A stretch of DNA of 32,047 nt from Asterionellopsis glacialis (Eukaryota; Bacillariophyta; Plagiogrammaphyceae; Rhaphoneidales; Asterionellopsidaceae), in NCBI GenBank assembly GCA_014885115.2, contig WKLE02000186.1, positions 48,270 through 80,316 on the forward strand, written 5' to 3'. This document shows, piece by piece, positions 9,909 to 19,221 of the stretch. A model generated the notes under the pieces. The model was not told where the DNA came from, did no database searches, and worked only from the letters and a program-made list of their open reading frames with translations. The number at the start of each line of letters is the position of its first letter. The first letter of the stretch is position 1. The position numbers and the translations under genes were made by a program.

Positions 9909-11074
9909 GTCATTGATGAAATAACAATACACGAAACAGATTATGAATTTTCGAAAATGATTGATTATGGGTTTGAATTTGAACGGAATGGATGTTGTTT
10001 TGATCAAAACACACGCAATACGGGATGATGGATCATAAAACGAATGAAACAATATTACACATTACGCTGTGGGTTGAGCTAGTCTTTATTGTATAAATGA
10101 TAACTATGTATTAGAAACGTGATTGTCGCTCACTTTATTACTTTTCTGGGTCTAATGCTGCTTCATTTCTAGATAGGTGTTTATGTATAGTAAAAAATAA
10201 TGAAACATACTGCATGTGGTTGGCAGTAGTTTTGTACTTCAAACAGGTCGAAAATGAGACACACATTAAAGTCGAATGCGGTAAATGATCACGACACCAC
10301 GGCAACGGAATTTTAAAAAAAAATTGTATCACATTTTTATTTTACCGCCAAAAAAATGAAATATTTTTAAAAGTGTAACCGTATGTCGTGACCATAATTG
10401 GCACATTCATTATTTATTATGTTGGTGTAGCATGATGCACTAAAGCTATCGCTATCGCCAAACTTTTGCAATACCCACATTTATAAGGTCGTCTTCCCGT
10501 GCTTTTAAAAATGTGTTTCAAAAATGTGGCCATATGCTGTGCAAGGATTTGCCAACCGTTTTTGCAGTATGTGTGAAACAAAAATAGGACCGTTATACGA
10601 GTCTGAACGGATGATCGCACTATCCCACCACTCTCGAATAATATGGTTTTTTCAACTTTACTATGCGAAATATTTAAACGAACATGGCCAACTCGCTCCT
10701 AAACAATTTCTTTGGGTGGCATAATTAACTTTCCAAATTTTCCAGGAAATTTGTTCTATGTATAAATAATTGAAATTACTATCATCTTTAGGAAAACTGT
10801 ATTATGTCAATAATACAAGGTTTTAGGTACATTAGACAATACTTACAATTAGGGTACCAGAGACTCCCGATTAGGAGGAACCCAAGACTAAAGAACCGCG
10901 CAAGAACATGATGATCGATCCTGCACAGGAAGGATATCCATGATATCCTCCGTGTCTCAAAAATCACCCACACACGAATTAAATCTCTGTTCTCTACTCT
11001 AGAGACTATTCTTTTGGAACACGAACCACAAGCACTCTTCTTTCTTTCTCCAGAGAACATAATCCCGAAAGATT
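9909..11074. other. intergenic region between phosphomannose isomerase and the CTL gene
   Basis: 1166 nt: 3' flank of the upstream gene and promoter of the downstream one. Seen: a perfect CTCTAGAG palindrome at 10997-11004, 71 nt before the next ATG, plus GATATC repeats near 10932-10945. Short frames here have no protein-like features. No RNA gene seen. Confidence 0.5.
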
Positions 11075-13010
11075 ATGACAACGAACACAAAATATAGCCA
11101 AGTAGCTGTACTTGGTGATACTTATAATGACAACGATGATGGGTTGGCGAAAGCGTCATATGTTGTAGAAAACAACAATAATGGCACAAAAAGCGGTGCC
11201 CAGATTGAAAACTTTCAACTTGAACCCGACACCGGTGACCCTACAATTGCATGGGCCAAGGGTGATGTCCAGGAACCTGGATTTAAAGATGTTCACTTCG
11301 CTGTAGCGTTCATCATTAATTTAATTGCAGTTGGTAGCACTGCAGTTATCTTTGGTGAACAAGCTTTCAACGCAACAAATGATATGGCATCGAGAAGACT
11401 TGATGAGATCAATGAATCATCTTCTCCTGATGCGGATACTTTGGTTTATTCCTTTATTTTTGTAATTGTATTATCTTTTGTGCTGGCATCATGTTTATCT
11501 ATTGGTGCTTTAGCGACCATGCAACAACATGCAATCTTTTTGATTCAATGTTCACTTTACTTTGCTGTGGGTATCAATGCTATCGCATTTTTGTTATATC
11601 TTTTGTCCTCTCAAGTACCAGCAGCTATGGTGCATGCATTCTTTGCATTGATCTTTACATTTTATGCAAAGGCAGTATGGCACCGTATCCCTTATGCTGC
11701 TGCTATTTTACGCACGGCAGTCACCGCCATTCGTAGTAATTTGGGTGTCGCCTTGATGGCGTTTTCAGCCTTACCCATTAATATTGGTTGGTTTAGTTTA
11801 TGGATGGTTGCCTTTGTTGGGACATTACAAAGTGATTTTATGAAATCGCAATACGAAGAAGTGGATACTAACCAGAACAGCGATTACAACAGCAACACCA
11901 ACAATTATAACGACCCCTACAATTCAAGTTCTACTAGCAGTCCTCCACAGGAAACTATTTCACCACTCGGTTACATGGTTATCATGTTATTCATCCTCTC
12001 CTTACATTGGACATCGCAGGTAATCAAGGTACGTCCTGTGCGGTGAAAAAGATGCTTCTTTTTTCTTTCCCTACCTTACAAAAGCTACCCAATTGCTATT
12101 ACTAAGTTTATTTGTACTGCCTTGTTGCTTTCTTGTGTAGAATACTGTTCACACTACAGTTGCTGGAGTCATTGGGACATGGTTTTTCCTGCCTGAAGAA
12201 GCTTCTTCATGTTGTTCCAAGGGACTTACTGATTCATTATCGCGATCCTTGACGCACTCCTTTGGTTCTATCTGTTTTGGTAGTTTGATTGTTGCCATCC
12301 TCGAGGTTATTCGAAGTTCATTACGAAATGCACAAAACAATCGTAATGGTGGTGTTCTACGTTGCATAGCCTATTGCTTGTTGACCTGGATTGAGCGACT
12401 TGTGGAATACTTTAACAAATGGGCATTTATTTATGTTGGACTTTATGGTTATAGTTATATGGAGGCTGGCAAAAATGTCATGACACTCTTTCGTGCTCGT
12501 GGATGGACCACTATCATTAGTGACAATTTGGTAGTTCGGATGTTGAGCGTGATGTGCTTTGGTGTTGGTATGATTGTTGCCTTAGTATCTACACTTGCTG
12601 GACTTGCTACTGGAATCCATGATAGCTTACTTATCCCTGTGGCAATGTGAGTACATGTCTAGTCCTTTTGTCGTGCTGCTTTTACAAGTTTTGGCTAACA
12701 TTCTCTCTTTTTAAAATGGGTGCATTTACCATTTGCTGTTGTTTCTGTTTCTAGTATTGGGCTTGTAGCTGGCATTATGTTCTCCGGAATCATTATGAAT
12801 GTGGTATTGAGTTCTGTCGATTCTATCATTGTTCTTTGTGCGGAATCGCCTGCTGAGTTTCAAGCAAATCACCCAGCTCTTCACAATGAAGTAAACACGG
12901 CTTGGGTTGATGCTTGGCCAACTACTCCTCTTGTTACAGCTACAGTCATGGAAGTCCCTCATGGTGATAGTATGTCTGCAGAAGCGGTGTCATCTCGAAA
13001 TGTTGTCTAA
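11075..13010 (+). CDS. choline transporter-like protein (SLC44/CTL/PNS1 family)
   Basis: Three exons (11075-12028, 12141-12646, 12755-13010) give 571 aa. The N-terminal 75 residues are polar and cytosolic; then follow about ten hydrophobic helices, beginning DVHFAVAFIINLIAVGSTAV. A Ser/Asn-rich polar loop lies near residues 265-295. The CTL-family core is clear: HWTSQVIK then NTVHTTVAGVIGTWFF across the first splice, SLTHSFGSICFGSLIVAILE, and the C-terminal VLSSVDSIIVLCAESP. SLC44 proteins move choline and related amines across plasma or organelle membranes; yeast PNS1 belongs here though its substrate is unsettled. No signal peptide, so plasma membrane or endomembrane is inferred. Choline uptake is a reasonable guess, not shown. 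Confidence 0.9.
12029..12140 (+). other. intron 1 of the CTL gene
   Basis: 112-nt GT-AG intron, donor GTACGT and acceptor TTGTGTAG, phase 0. It interrupts the conserved family motif exactly (TSQVIK | NTVHTTVAGV), which makes the assignment strong. Confidence 0.9.
12647..12754 (+). other. intron 2 of the CTL gene
   Basis: 108-nt GT-AG intron, donor GTGAGT and acceptor TTTCTAG, phase 2. Splicing gives IPVAIIGLVAGIMFSG, a continuous membrane helix. Confidence 0.85.
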
Positions 13011-13057
13011 CGAATGCTGAATAAAATGTATTTATTTACTTTCTATACTGTACAGTG

Positions 13058-13463
13058 CCATTTTTGCGGTTTGAAAGAAGAAACAAAAGAAGAAAACAGG
13101 GGAATAAATGATACTTTTATATAAAATCATTGATCTAATATTATACTACAGAAACTTTCCTGCCTGTACATGTCCATTTGGTCCCATTAACATTTTTCAA
13201 TGTTCGTAGTAAACAAAATGTTTTATTTTACATAAAAAGTGAACATGTCAAATGAAAACTAAAAAGGGGGAAAGAGAAAATAATGTTTTTGCGACTAACC
13301 TTCCCTCGAGACGTTTTTGGGGTTTAAAAGATATTTTTCCTATAATGATAATATGTTGTACCTCATCCGTTGTACTGTGCCTAGAGTACACTTTCAAGAA
13401 AATGCTTGGTACCGATATAGAGGAAGCTCGAATAGAAGATTTCTATGCCCTTTCTAGGAACTA
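13058..13463. repeat. diverged tandem duplication, copy 1
   Basis: About 406 nt starting 48 nt after the CTL stop. It aligns along its whole length with copy 2 (13466-13957): shared blocks include TTTGCGGTTTGAAAGAAG, CTAATATTATACTACAGAAA, CAAATGAAAACTAAA, CTAACCTTCCCTCGAGA and CCTCATCCG. A 70-codon frame (13252-13464) has a partial counterpart in copy 2, but the 5' part of the shared frame is broken by stops here. Probably non-coding or a decayed element. Confidence 0.85.
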
Positions 13464-13465
13464 AT

Positions 13466-13957
13466 CCATCTTTGCGGTTTGAAAGAAGAAAAAAGGAAGA
13501 AACCAGGGAAGTATATAATATTTTTATAAATCATTAATCTAATATTATACTACAGAAACTTCCCTGCCTGTTCATATCCATTTGGTTCCACTGCGATTTT
13601 ACGATGTTCGTAGTCCACAAAACGTCTCGTTTTACGTAAAAACTGAATCAGGTCAAATGAAAACTAAAGAGGGTAAAAGAGAAAATAGTATTTTTGCCAC
13701 TAACCTTCCCTCGAGAGGTTGTTGGGGTTTAAAAGGATTTATGATTTTTTTTGTAACCTATAATTGCAATAGTCAGCTTCTGGAACAGTTAGGAACTGGC
13801 AAGATCTAATATTTATCCTATAATAATATCTTGTTGTGCCTCATCCGTCGTACTGTTCCTAGAGTACGTACACTATCAAAAAAATACTTGGTACCGACAT
13901 AGAAGAAACGCGAATACATGGAAGATGCCTATTATGACCTCAACAGGGACTAGTCCT
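13466..13957. repeat. diverged tandem duplication, copy 2 with internal extra segment
   Basis: About 492 nt, same order as copy 1. It carries about 73 nt (roughly 13736-13808) absent from copy 1, between GGGTTTAAAAG and ATCCTATAAT. Substitutions are spread evenly, which indicates an old duplication. No terminal inverted repeats or clear target-site duplication were found. The right end merges into a 16-bp perfect palindrome. Confidence 0.85.
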
Positions 13958-13966
13958 AGGACTAGC
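13951..13966. repeat. 16-bp perfect palindrome
   Basis: CTAGTCCTAGGACTAG equals its own reverse complement. It sits at the right boundary of duplication copy 2, and a further partial inverted copy (GACTAGCCTAGTC) overlaps it at 13961-13973. Confidence 0.85.
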
Positions 13967-14930
13967 CTAGTCACCACCAGGTCGCAGTAGTAAAATAAGA
14001 CTAGACATATCAAGGTCCTCGAATTCGAATGACTTATGGACTTTAAAATGGTACAGGTACAGTACCTGGCACGTGTATTTATGAGAAAGTTTCTTGCATG
14101 ATTCATGATAAATTAAAAGTGTAGAAATAATTATGCATGTAGAAAAACATAGAATACTGAAAGATGATTGGTTGAAAAACCCTACAGATATTTTATTTAG
14201 TTCTCCACAGTTGATATTATTGTAAAAATTGGTCTAGCCTTTGACAAGGATTTGGACCAATCACAACAAGAATAGTGTCTTACCCAAGAACATCTTATTG
14301 CTCTGAACTGTCTTGGAGAAAACTAGGGGCAGTTGTTGTTGGTCGTGGGTGGATAATTAGAGAAGATGATGGTAGAAACTAGTTTTCTATATATATTATA
14401 GCTATTTAAATAATGATGTGTACTGCTGGGAACTTTGTTGAAAATTCCCAAAAATGCCTAGGTATTTCCTGAAATTCCGATATTTACCAGGTTGGAATAG
14501 GTAGGGTCCTACGTGTGTCCGATTGCCTCGTAATGGGAATGATCGGTCCAATGAGGGAAGATTGTCCTCTTCATCAGCCGGACTTTTGAAATTACATTTT
14601 TTTCTGATCGATCGGCGCGGGACTACGTTCAATTATTGTAGTATTAAAAACGTCAGCAGATGTCCTGTCGTCCATATCACGGGTCATGCTATCTATTATA
14701 TCCATCCAACACTACATATTTATGGGCATAATACATGGTAACGTCAATAGGAAATTGGACTGTCTTTAACGTACCTGGTAAATATGTGCCAACTGAACAA
14801 ATTATCGCATTTGTCTCTTCGTCCGTCTCAGCATCTTGAAATAATAATAATACTTTTCTGAGCTCACTCTGAGCAAGTATCCAAATACCTTACTTTTTTT
14901 TCATTTTCCCGAGTTATTCACTACTTCATC
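13967..14930. other. intergenic region upstream of the TPR-like gene
   Basis: 964 nt with no supported gene. Holds an imperfect GGTAC hairpin (14054-14068), GGTCCTAC at 14505-14512 and GTACCTGG at 14771-14778. The final 200 nt are the presumed promoter of the 14931 gene. The minus-strand frame at 14632-14402 has no recognisable feature. Confidence 0.5.
14054..14068. repeat. GGTAC-core hairpin 1
   Basis: CAGGTAC and GTACCTG are perfect 7-bp inverted arms around a single A. Shares its core with the hairpins at 17692 and 31893. Confidence 0.75.
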
Positions 14931-15845
14931 ATGTTGATTACAGAATTTGCTATCGCTTGCAACAACAAAGGAGCCCACTTCTTTGAGTGTGCATATTACA
15001 AAGGTGCTAGACGGATGTTTCAAATAGCAATGATTGTCACGAAACTCATTGCTCAGGGCATTATTTCCAAAAAAATATCATTTGAATCCTTCTTTTCCTC
15101 ATGTTCGACTTTACATGTAGATGAATTAAAGCAATACAAGCTCGAATGGGCTTGGCAAGAGCTGCAGAAGACACGAGCACATACATTGCCACTAGACTCT
15201 TGTGTTTTACTGGCATCATCAACCAAGGAACAAGACACAATCAAGAACCATCCTCGCAATCGTTGCAAAAACAATAACGACTATTGTATGGATGATAGAT
15301 CTCCAAGTACGACTACTGCATGTACAATTTATAATAAGCCAATTCAGTTATCGAACATCACGTTCGATGATTTTGAAAAATCTTCTTACGAAAAAGCTGA
15401 AGAGGAAGCAGATAATCAACTAGAACTTTGTGCATCTGCTATAGTGTTCAACATGGGTCTTACATACCACACGATGCAACATAGTCGCACATCTCTATCA
15501 TCAGTAGAGTCACTCAAAATTGCACATGATCTTTACGGTCTTTCCTATTCTACTTTGACCGACGATGACAGTATGCTACCCTCCAGCAATGATCATCTTT
15601 GCCTTCCACGCTATCGTTTGATTTTTGGTATATTGAACAATATAGCACAAATACACGAAGAATTGGGTAACTTTGATTCCATGGAACAGTGCTTAAATAT
15701 GATTTCTCATTATCATGACAAATTATCAACATCGGCACCCTTGACAAACACAAGTTCTGCTGAGTTGACTGAGTTTTTGAAGGACTTCACCGATATACTA
15801 GTGTTTGCAGCAATCTTCGAAGTATCAGTTGCCTCAGCTGCCTAG
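14931..15845 (+). CDS. TPR-like repeat protein
   Basis: 304 aa, single exon, no signal peptide. Three helical repeat units with TPR-type spacing are visible: residues 10-33 (NNKGAHFFECAYYKGARRMF), about 166-206 (ASAIVFNMGLTYHTMQHS, then ESLKIAHDLYGLSY) and about 231-262 (IFGILNNIAQIHEELGNFDS). A polar, Ser/Thr-rich linker (about 95-160) separates the first from the others. TPR folds are protein-interaction scaffolds; the partner is unknown. The order N-terminal NKGA...F, central FNMGLTYH, C-terminal LNNIAQIHEELG followed by a helical tail ending ASAA resembles a family I associate with diatoms and believe is expanded in them (from memory, not checked). Cytosolic or nuclear is inferred. Confidence 0.75.
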   Translation: MLITEFAIACNNKGAHFFECAYYKGARRMFQIAMIVTKLIAQGIISKKISFESFFSSCSTLHVDELKQYKLEWAWQELQKTRAHTLPLDSCVLLASSTKEQDTIKNHPRNRCKNNNDYCMDDRSPSTTTACTIYNKPIQLSNITFDDFEKSSYEKAEEEADNQLELCASAIVFNMGLTYHTMQHSRTSLSSVESLKIAHDLYGLSYSTLTDDDSMLPSSNDHLCLPRYRLIFGILNNIAQIHEELGNFDSMEQCLNMISHYHDKLSTSAPLTNTSSAELTEFLKDFTDILVFAAIFEVSVASAA

Positions 15846-16163
15846 GAGAGAGTAAAAAAAGTTACGAAGGATTACAATAGGCAGAAGGTAATATATTTTT
15901 AAAATAAAAAAGTTTTGTATAACAAGAATTACATGTATCATCATGAACAGATATTGCATCTAAGTTGAGCATTTACAGTATTCGTTTTGATACCAGTATC
16001 GCATAACATGCACTACTTCACAATCCACACAATTAGAGAGTACTTCATGAGGTGCATTTATTCTAGTTTGTAGGTAGCATAATAATACTTTCTGTCTATA
16101 TTTTTACCTATCATTAACTTACTATGCAGAATCTTTACACGATTTTGTTTTGACACGACATAT
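15846..16163. other. convergent 3' intergenic region
   Basis: 318 nt shared by the 3' ends of the TPR-like and patatin genes. AT-rich; no other feature seen. Confidence 0.5.
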
Positions 16164-17351
16164 CTAGAATGAAGCTCGCATTTCTTCTATAAAACTGTTA
16201 CGTGTCTCTCTTTTCTTCGATTCTGCTAGTTTGGCCAGCATCTCATCTACTTTTGTTGCTATCGTTTCGTTAATATAGACGCGGCAGCGCTCTCTTAACT
16301 CCTCGTGTTTGGCTTCATTCATCTCGGTTGGTGAAAACCCCTTGAAGGGTGGGTATAAACGCAAGTAGTGAAGATCTGGATCAATCATTTTAGATGCCTC
16401 TATAGCTCTATTATTCAATTCATCCTCTCCTCTGCTTATACCAAATGATACAACAACACCAATAGGTCTATTGGGCCATAATGTTCGTGCTTCTGCAATA
16501 GCAATAGCTACAGGTGAATTACACACCACCAAACCATCTCCAAATTTATGTTTCTGACCTTCAATGTCAAGTTCAACTCTATTTGTAACAACGGGTACAG
16601 CTGTAGTTGCTGCCATTGCCTCCCATAATTTAATCTTGCTTGTTCCTGGTAAAAGCAAGGGTACATCTTCTGCTAGTTCGTCGTTGTCGCCGTTGTCAAC
16701 GTCATTCGTATTTTGTGTTGGTGGTTCGATATTATCGTACGTGCGCATAATGTATGGTTCAAAATCAGAGCCATCACTGAACGATTTACCCAAGTCAACA
16801 CGACGTGTAGCCACCACAAAGGCTTTCATACCAGTTGGCATATAGAGGGGAGTATCCTTCCCGACAAAGTCTTGACTGAAATTCACAACGTGATCTGTCG
16901 CGTATCCAGATTTAAGAAGTTTCCATAGACTTAATTTGGGCTTTTTATTTTGACTAGCACCTTCGGAATACGTTTCAAAGTCCTCTAATATTTTATCATC
17001 GTTTCCTTTATTCATCTTGAACATCATGGCAGCAGCACCACCAGCGGACGTCCCACCCGTCAAATCAATGTAATCGGATACATTCTTATCTTGGAATCGT
17101 TTGGATATTTCTTCAAGCATAGTTGCCGATGCTGTACTTCTCATGGCACCTCCATCAAAGATGACAATATTGACGGGTGGTTCGCTGTCCTGTTTGTCCT
17201 GCACGTCAAGCTCATGTTGGCGCTGCTTCGTTGCAATTGCATGTTCTTCCAAACGTTCTACGATTTCTTCAAGTTTTGTTTGAGGAGTGCCTGCTGCCTT
17301 ACACCATTGAAAGGTAGAAATTCTCGGGTCACGACGACCTTTCTTCCTCAT
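16164..17351 (-). CDS. patatin-like phospholipase
   Basis: 395 aa, single exon, ATG at 17351. The patatin fold is clear: the glycine-rich oxyanion segment is FDGGAMR (residues 65-71), the nucleophile elbow is GGTSAGG with S102, and the catalytic Asp is D272 in FGDGLVVCNSPVAIAIAEA. LWEAMAATTAVPVV (243-255) matches the helix before the Asp. The Ser-Asp dyad is complete, so it should hydrolyse acyl esters of phospholipids or galactolipids. The first 58 residues are basic then coiled-coil-like (KLEEIVERLEEHA), and the C-terminus is a charged helix. No signal peptide or membrane segment: cytosolic, possibly on lipid droplets, which is inference. Relation to iPLA2 or plant patatins is not resolved. 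Its upstream region is unusually repeat-rich. Confidence 0.9.
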   Translation of the reverse strand: MRKKGRRDPRISTFQWCKAAGTPQTKLEEIVERLEEHAIATKQRQHELDVQDKQDSEPPVNIVIFDGGAMRSTASATMLEEISKRFQDKNVSDYIDLTGGTSAGGAAAMMFKMNKGNDDKILEDFETYSEGASQNKKPKLSLWKLLKSGYATDHVVNFSQDFVGKDTPLYMPTGMKAFVVATRRVDLGKSFSDGSDFEPYIMRTYDNIEPPTQNTNDVDNGDNDELAEDVPLLLPGTSKIKLWEAMAATTAVPVVTNRVELDIEGQKHKFGDGLVVCNSPVAIAIAEARTLWPNRPIGVVVSFGISRGEDELNNRAIEASKMIDPDLHYLRLYPPFKGFSPTEMNEAKHEELRERCRVYINETIATKVDEMLAKLAESKKRETRNSFIEEMRASF

Positions 17352-17453
17352 GGCTTGTGTTTCTTTTTGTTGCTGTCGTTAGTTGGTAACGACGATTTGT
17401 ACAAAACAAATTTATGACTTTTGACGGTGTTGACATTATCGAAACGCTGTGAT

Positions 17454-17497
17454 CCAAGATGGTTTCGCGTTCCATCTTGTTTCGCGTTCCATCTTGG
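17454..17497. repeat. 17-bp exact tandem repeat inside an inverted repeat
   Basis: GTTTCGCGTTCCATCTT occurs at 17462-17478 and again at once at 17479-17495, with a partial third copy (GGTTCGC) after it. CCAAGATGG (17454-17462) and CCATCTTGG (17489-17497) are perfect inverted arms that flank the array. Confidence 0.9.
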
Positions 17498-17506
17498 TTC
17501 GCATTT

Positions 17507-17533
17507 AACTCGAAGGGTTTTGCGGTTCGAGTT
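17507..17533. repeat. 8-bp-stem inverted repeat
   Basis: AACTCGAA (17507-17514) pairs with TTCGAGTT (17526-17533) across an 11-nt G/T-rich loop. It lies about 155 nt upstream of the patatin ATG. Confidence 0.8.
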
Positions 17534-17622
17534 TTACCACTAATATATAAAAATTAACACTTATGGTTGCAATAATTGCATGGGAGCCGTGCGTGTTGTC
17601 TTCTAGAAAGCGGCTCTCTCTA

Positions 17623-17634
17623 CTCTCTAGAGAG
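17623..17634. repeat. CTCTCTAGAGAG palindrome
   Basis: Perfect 12-bp palindrome, the longest of five CTCTAGAG-core sites in non-coding DNA here (others at 10997, 26221, 28214 and 30068). Confidence 0.8.
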
Positions 17635-17691
17635 AGTTCAATACTGTATTGTTTTAATTAGCACCATCTGGGATTTCATGAACTGCAGTCC

Positions 17692-17712
17692 TACCTGGTA
17701 CTGTACCAGGTA
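17692..17712. repeat. GGTAC-core hairpin 2
   Basis: Arms TACCTGGTAC and GTACCAGGTA are perfect 10-bp inverted repeats around one T. It is nested in a wider inverted repeat: AGTCCTACCT at 17687-17696 and its exact reverse complement at 17744-17753. Confidence 0.9.
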
Positions 17713-17719
17713 CGGTAGT

Positions 17720-17743
17720 CAACAACAACAACAACAACAACAA
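17720..17743. repeat. (CAA)8 microsatellite
   Basis: Eight perfect CAA units between the arms of the wider AGTCCTACCT inverted repeat. Confidence 0.9.
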
Positions 17744-18057
17744 AGGTAGGACTACATTGGTCCTACTTGTAGCTAAGCAGATGAAAAAAATAGCATGTGA
17801 TTTTGCAGAAGAGGAGTGTTTTACGTGATTCGATTAGAGTTTATAATAAATCTGTTTTTGAATCACGCAAAGGTTAAGGTTCACGTCCTTCCTTCAGCGC
17901 GCATGAAGCCATTACTGAATATTTTTTTGCTTTTTTTAATTCGTTCACCAACAGAACGCTATTTCTTGAAAATCACCCGCGATGAACCGACACCAAGGAC
18001 AACCACATAAAATGTTCATATGTTCCAACCTAATCTCCTCTTGGTACCGAGATAGCA

Positions 18058-19221
18058 ATGGAGAATCATAAAGTGCACAATGACGATACTTCGACAATGG
18101 TGCATCTTGAGGTACAAGCCGGGACGACACCTGATGGAAATCCTGTTTGGCGTGATGCTGGAAAAGTGGAATTACTCGATGAAGATTCAAGTGGTGTGAG
18201 CAATCGTACTAATAAAGACAATACTAAGGATATCTCTTCCCAAGCAAAGAAAAAGACTTTCAATCATCGACAACACAAAGAAGAAGACGAAAAACAACAG
18301 AAATCTTCTTCTAGTATTACAAATACATCAACGAATTTAATATCTGTCATGAAATATTTAGCCCCTCATGCCAAGACAAAGAAAGAACGACAACGTATCA
18401 TGTTATTTCGCAATGCTCCTAAAGCAACATCAGCAGCAGCAGCAGCAGTGCATAACAATCTAAATATGAATACTAATTTATTGATTTTATTACATGGTAC
18501 AGGTGATACTCATCGACCATATGATCGCTTAGGACAAACAATGGCGTTGCCACAAACTGCAACATTGGCAATTCAAGCTACGTCACAAACAGCATTTGGT
18601 GTACAATTACCATTTGGATTGGGTTCATCATGGTTTCATGAAATGGATTATACAACGGGTACGCCATTACCACTCAATCATCCAGCAAGAGTACAAAGTT
18701 TAAATGCGGCTATTGAGAAATTATGTCATTTGATACATTTATTGGTATTAGAAGAAAACGGCAACAACCATCACCAACAAGGATGGATTCCAGAGCGTAT
18801 ATTTTTATTAGGATATGGTTCTGGTGCATGTTTAGCTATGGAAACATGTAAACGGTTGCAATCCATCGGGCATTCACCACTTGGTGGATCTATATGTATT
18901 TCAGGAGGGTGTTCGGATGGTCTAACAACAACACCCGATGTAGCTAAAAGTACCCAAAAAAACGCAACAGTGTCACAAGCAACTCCAATATTACTCATGA
19001 CTGGATCCATAGACCAAACAATGTTTCCACCTCATAAGGCTCGTGAGTCAGTAATTGCCTATAACAACAACAACGTAAAAAAGAATGAAAACAATGTTCA
19101 ATTGCATATTGAACCCAATAAAGGTCAGGGAATGATATCAAGTCCATCTGAAATGAAAATTGTTATGGAATTCCTTTCCAAGAAATTAGTTCGAATGACA
19201 CAAATGCACACAACATCATAG
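18058..19221 (+). CDS. alpha/beta-hydrolase (acyl-protein thioesterase-like), possibly inactive
   Basis: 387 aa, single exon. The N-terminal 135 residues are polar and low-complexity (Lys/Gln/Ser-rich, poly-Ala at 126-130). The domain starts at LLILLHGTGDTHRPYDRLGQ (141-160), the oxyanion-side motif of the phospholipase/carboxylesterase family. PFGLGSSWFHEMDY follows. The expected nucleophile elbow (GFSQGG in acyl-protein thioesterases) reads LGYGSGACLAM: the aligned Ser position is Gly254, with Ser255 one residue later. The acid residue D319 (GSIDQTMFPP) is kept. The usual GMMHS histidine is replaced in GQGMISSPSEM (356-366). I infer a pseudo-hydrolase or altered chemistry. No signal peptide; cytosolic is inferred. 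The poly-Asn/Gln stretches are typical of the local gene style. Confidence 0.8.
   Translation: MENHKVHNDDTSTMVHLEVQAGTTPDGNPVWRDAGKVELLDEDSSGVSNRTNKDNTKDISSQAKKKTFNHRQHKEEDEKQQKSSSSITNTSTNLISVMKYLAPHAKTKKERQRIMLFRNAPKATSAAAAAVHNNLNMNTNLLILLHGTGDTHRPYDRLGQTMALPQTATLAIQATSQTAFGVQLPFGLGSSWFHEMDYTTGTPLPLNHPARVQSLNAAIEKLCHLIHLLVLEENGNNHHQQGWIPERIFLLGYGSGACLAMETCKRLQSIGHSPLGGSICISGGCSDGLTTTPDVAKSTQKNATVSQATPILLMTGSIDQTMFPPHKARESVIAYNNNNVKKNENNVQLHIEPNKGQGMISSPSEMKIVMEFLSKKLVRMTQMHTTS

Larger units (their letters stand above)
17352..18057. promoter_or_regulatory. repeat-rich divergent intergenic region
   Basis: 706 nt between the ATGs of the patatin and hydrolase genes, which face outward. It packs a 17-bp tandem repeat, two inverted repeats, a CTCTCTAGAGAG palindrome, a 10-bp-arm GGTAC hairpin and a CAA microsatellite into about 300 nt (listed separately). 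No coding frame is credible. Confidence 0.55.

Noticed and set aside
13252..13809. Small protein family encoded by the two duplicated elements
   Set aside because: Only about 25 residues are shared; frames diverge and are closed by stops at different points, so coding is unlikely.
14402..14632. Minus-strand 76-codon frame with basic start
   Set aside because: No homology recognised by eye and no partner exon; treated as chance.
16164..19221. Lipid-metabolism gene cluster (choline transporter, patatin, hydrolase)
   Set aside because: Genes are unlinked in orientation, a TPR-like gene intervenes, and nuclear diatom genes are not generally clustered by pathway; only the divergent patatin/hydrolase pair is retained as a question.
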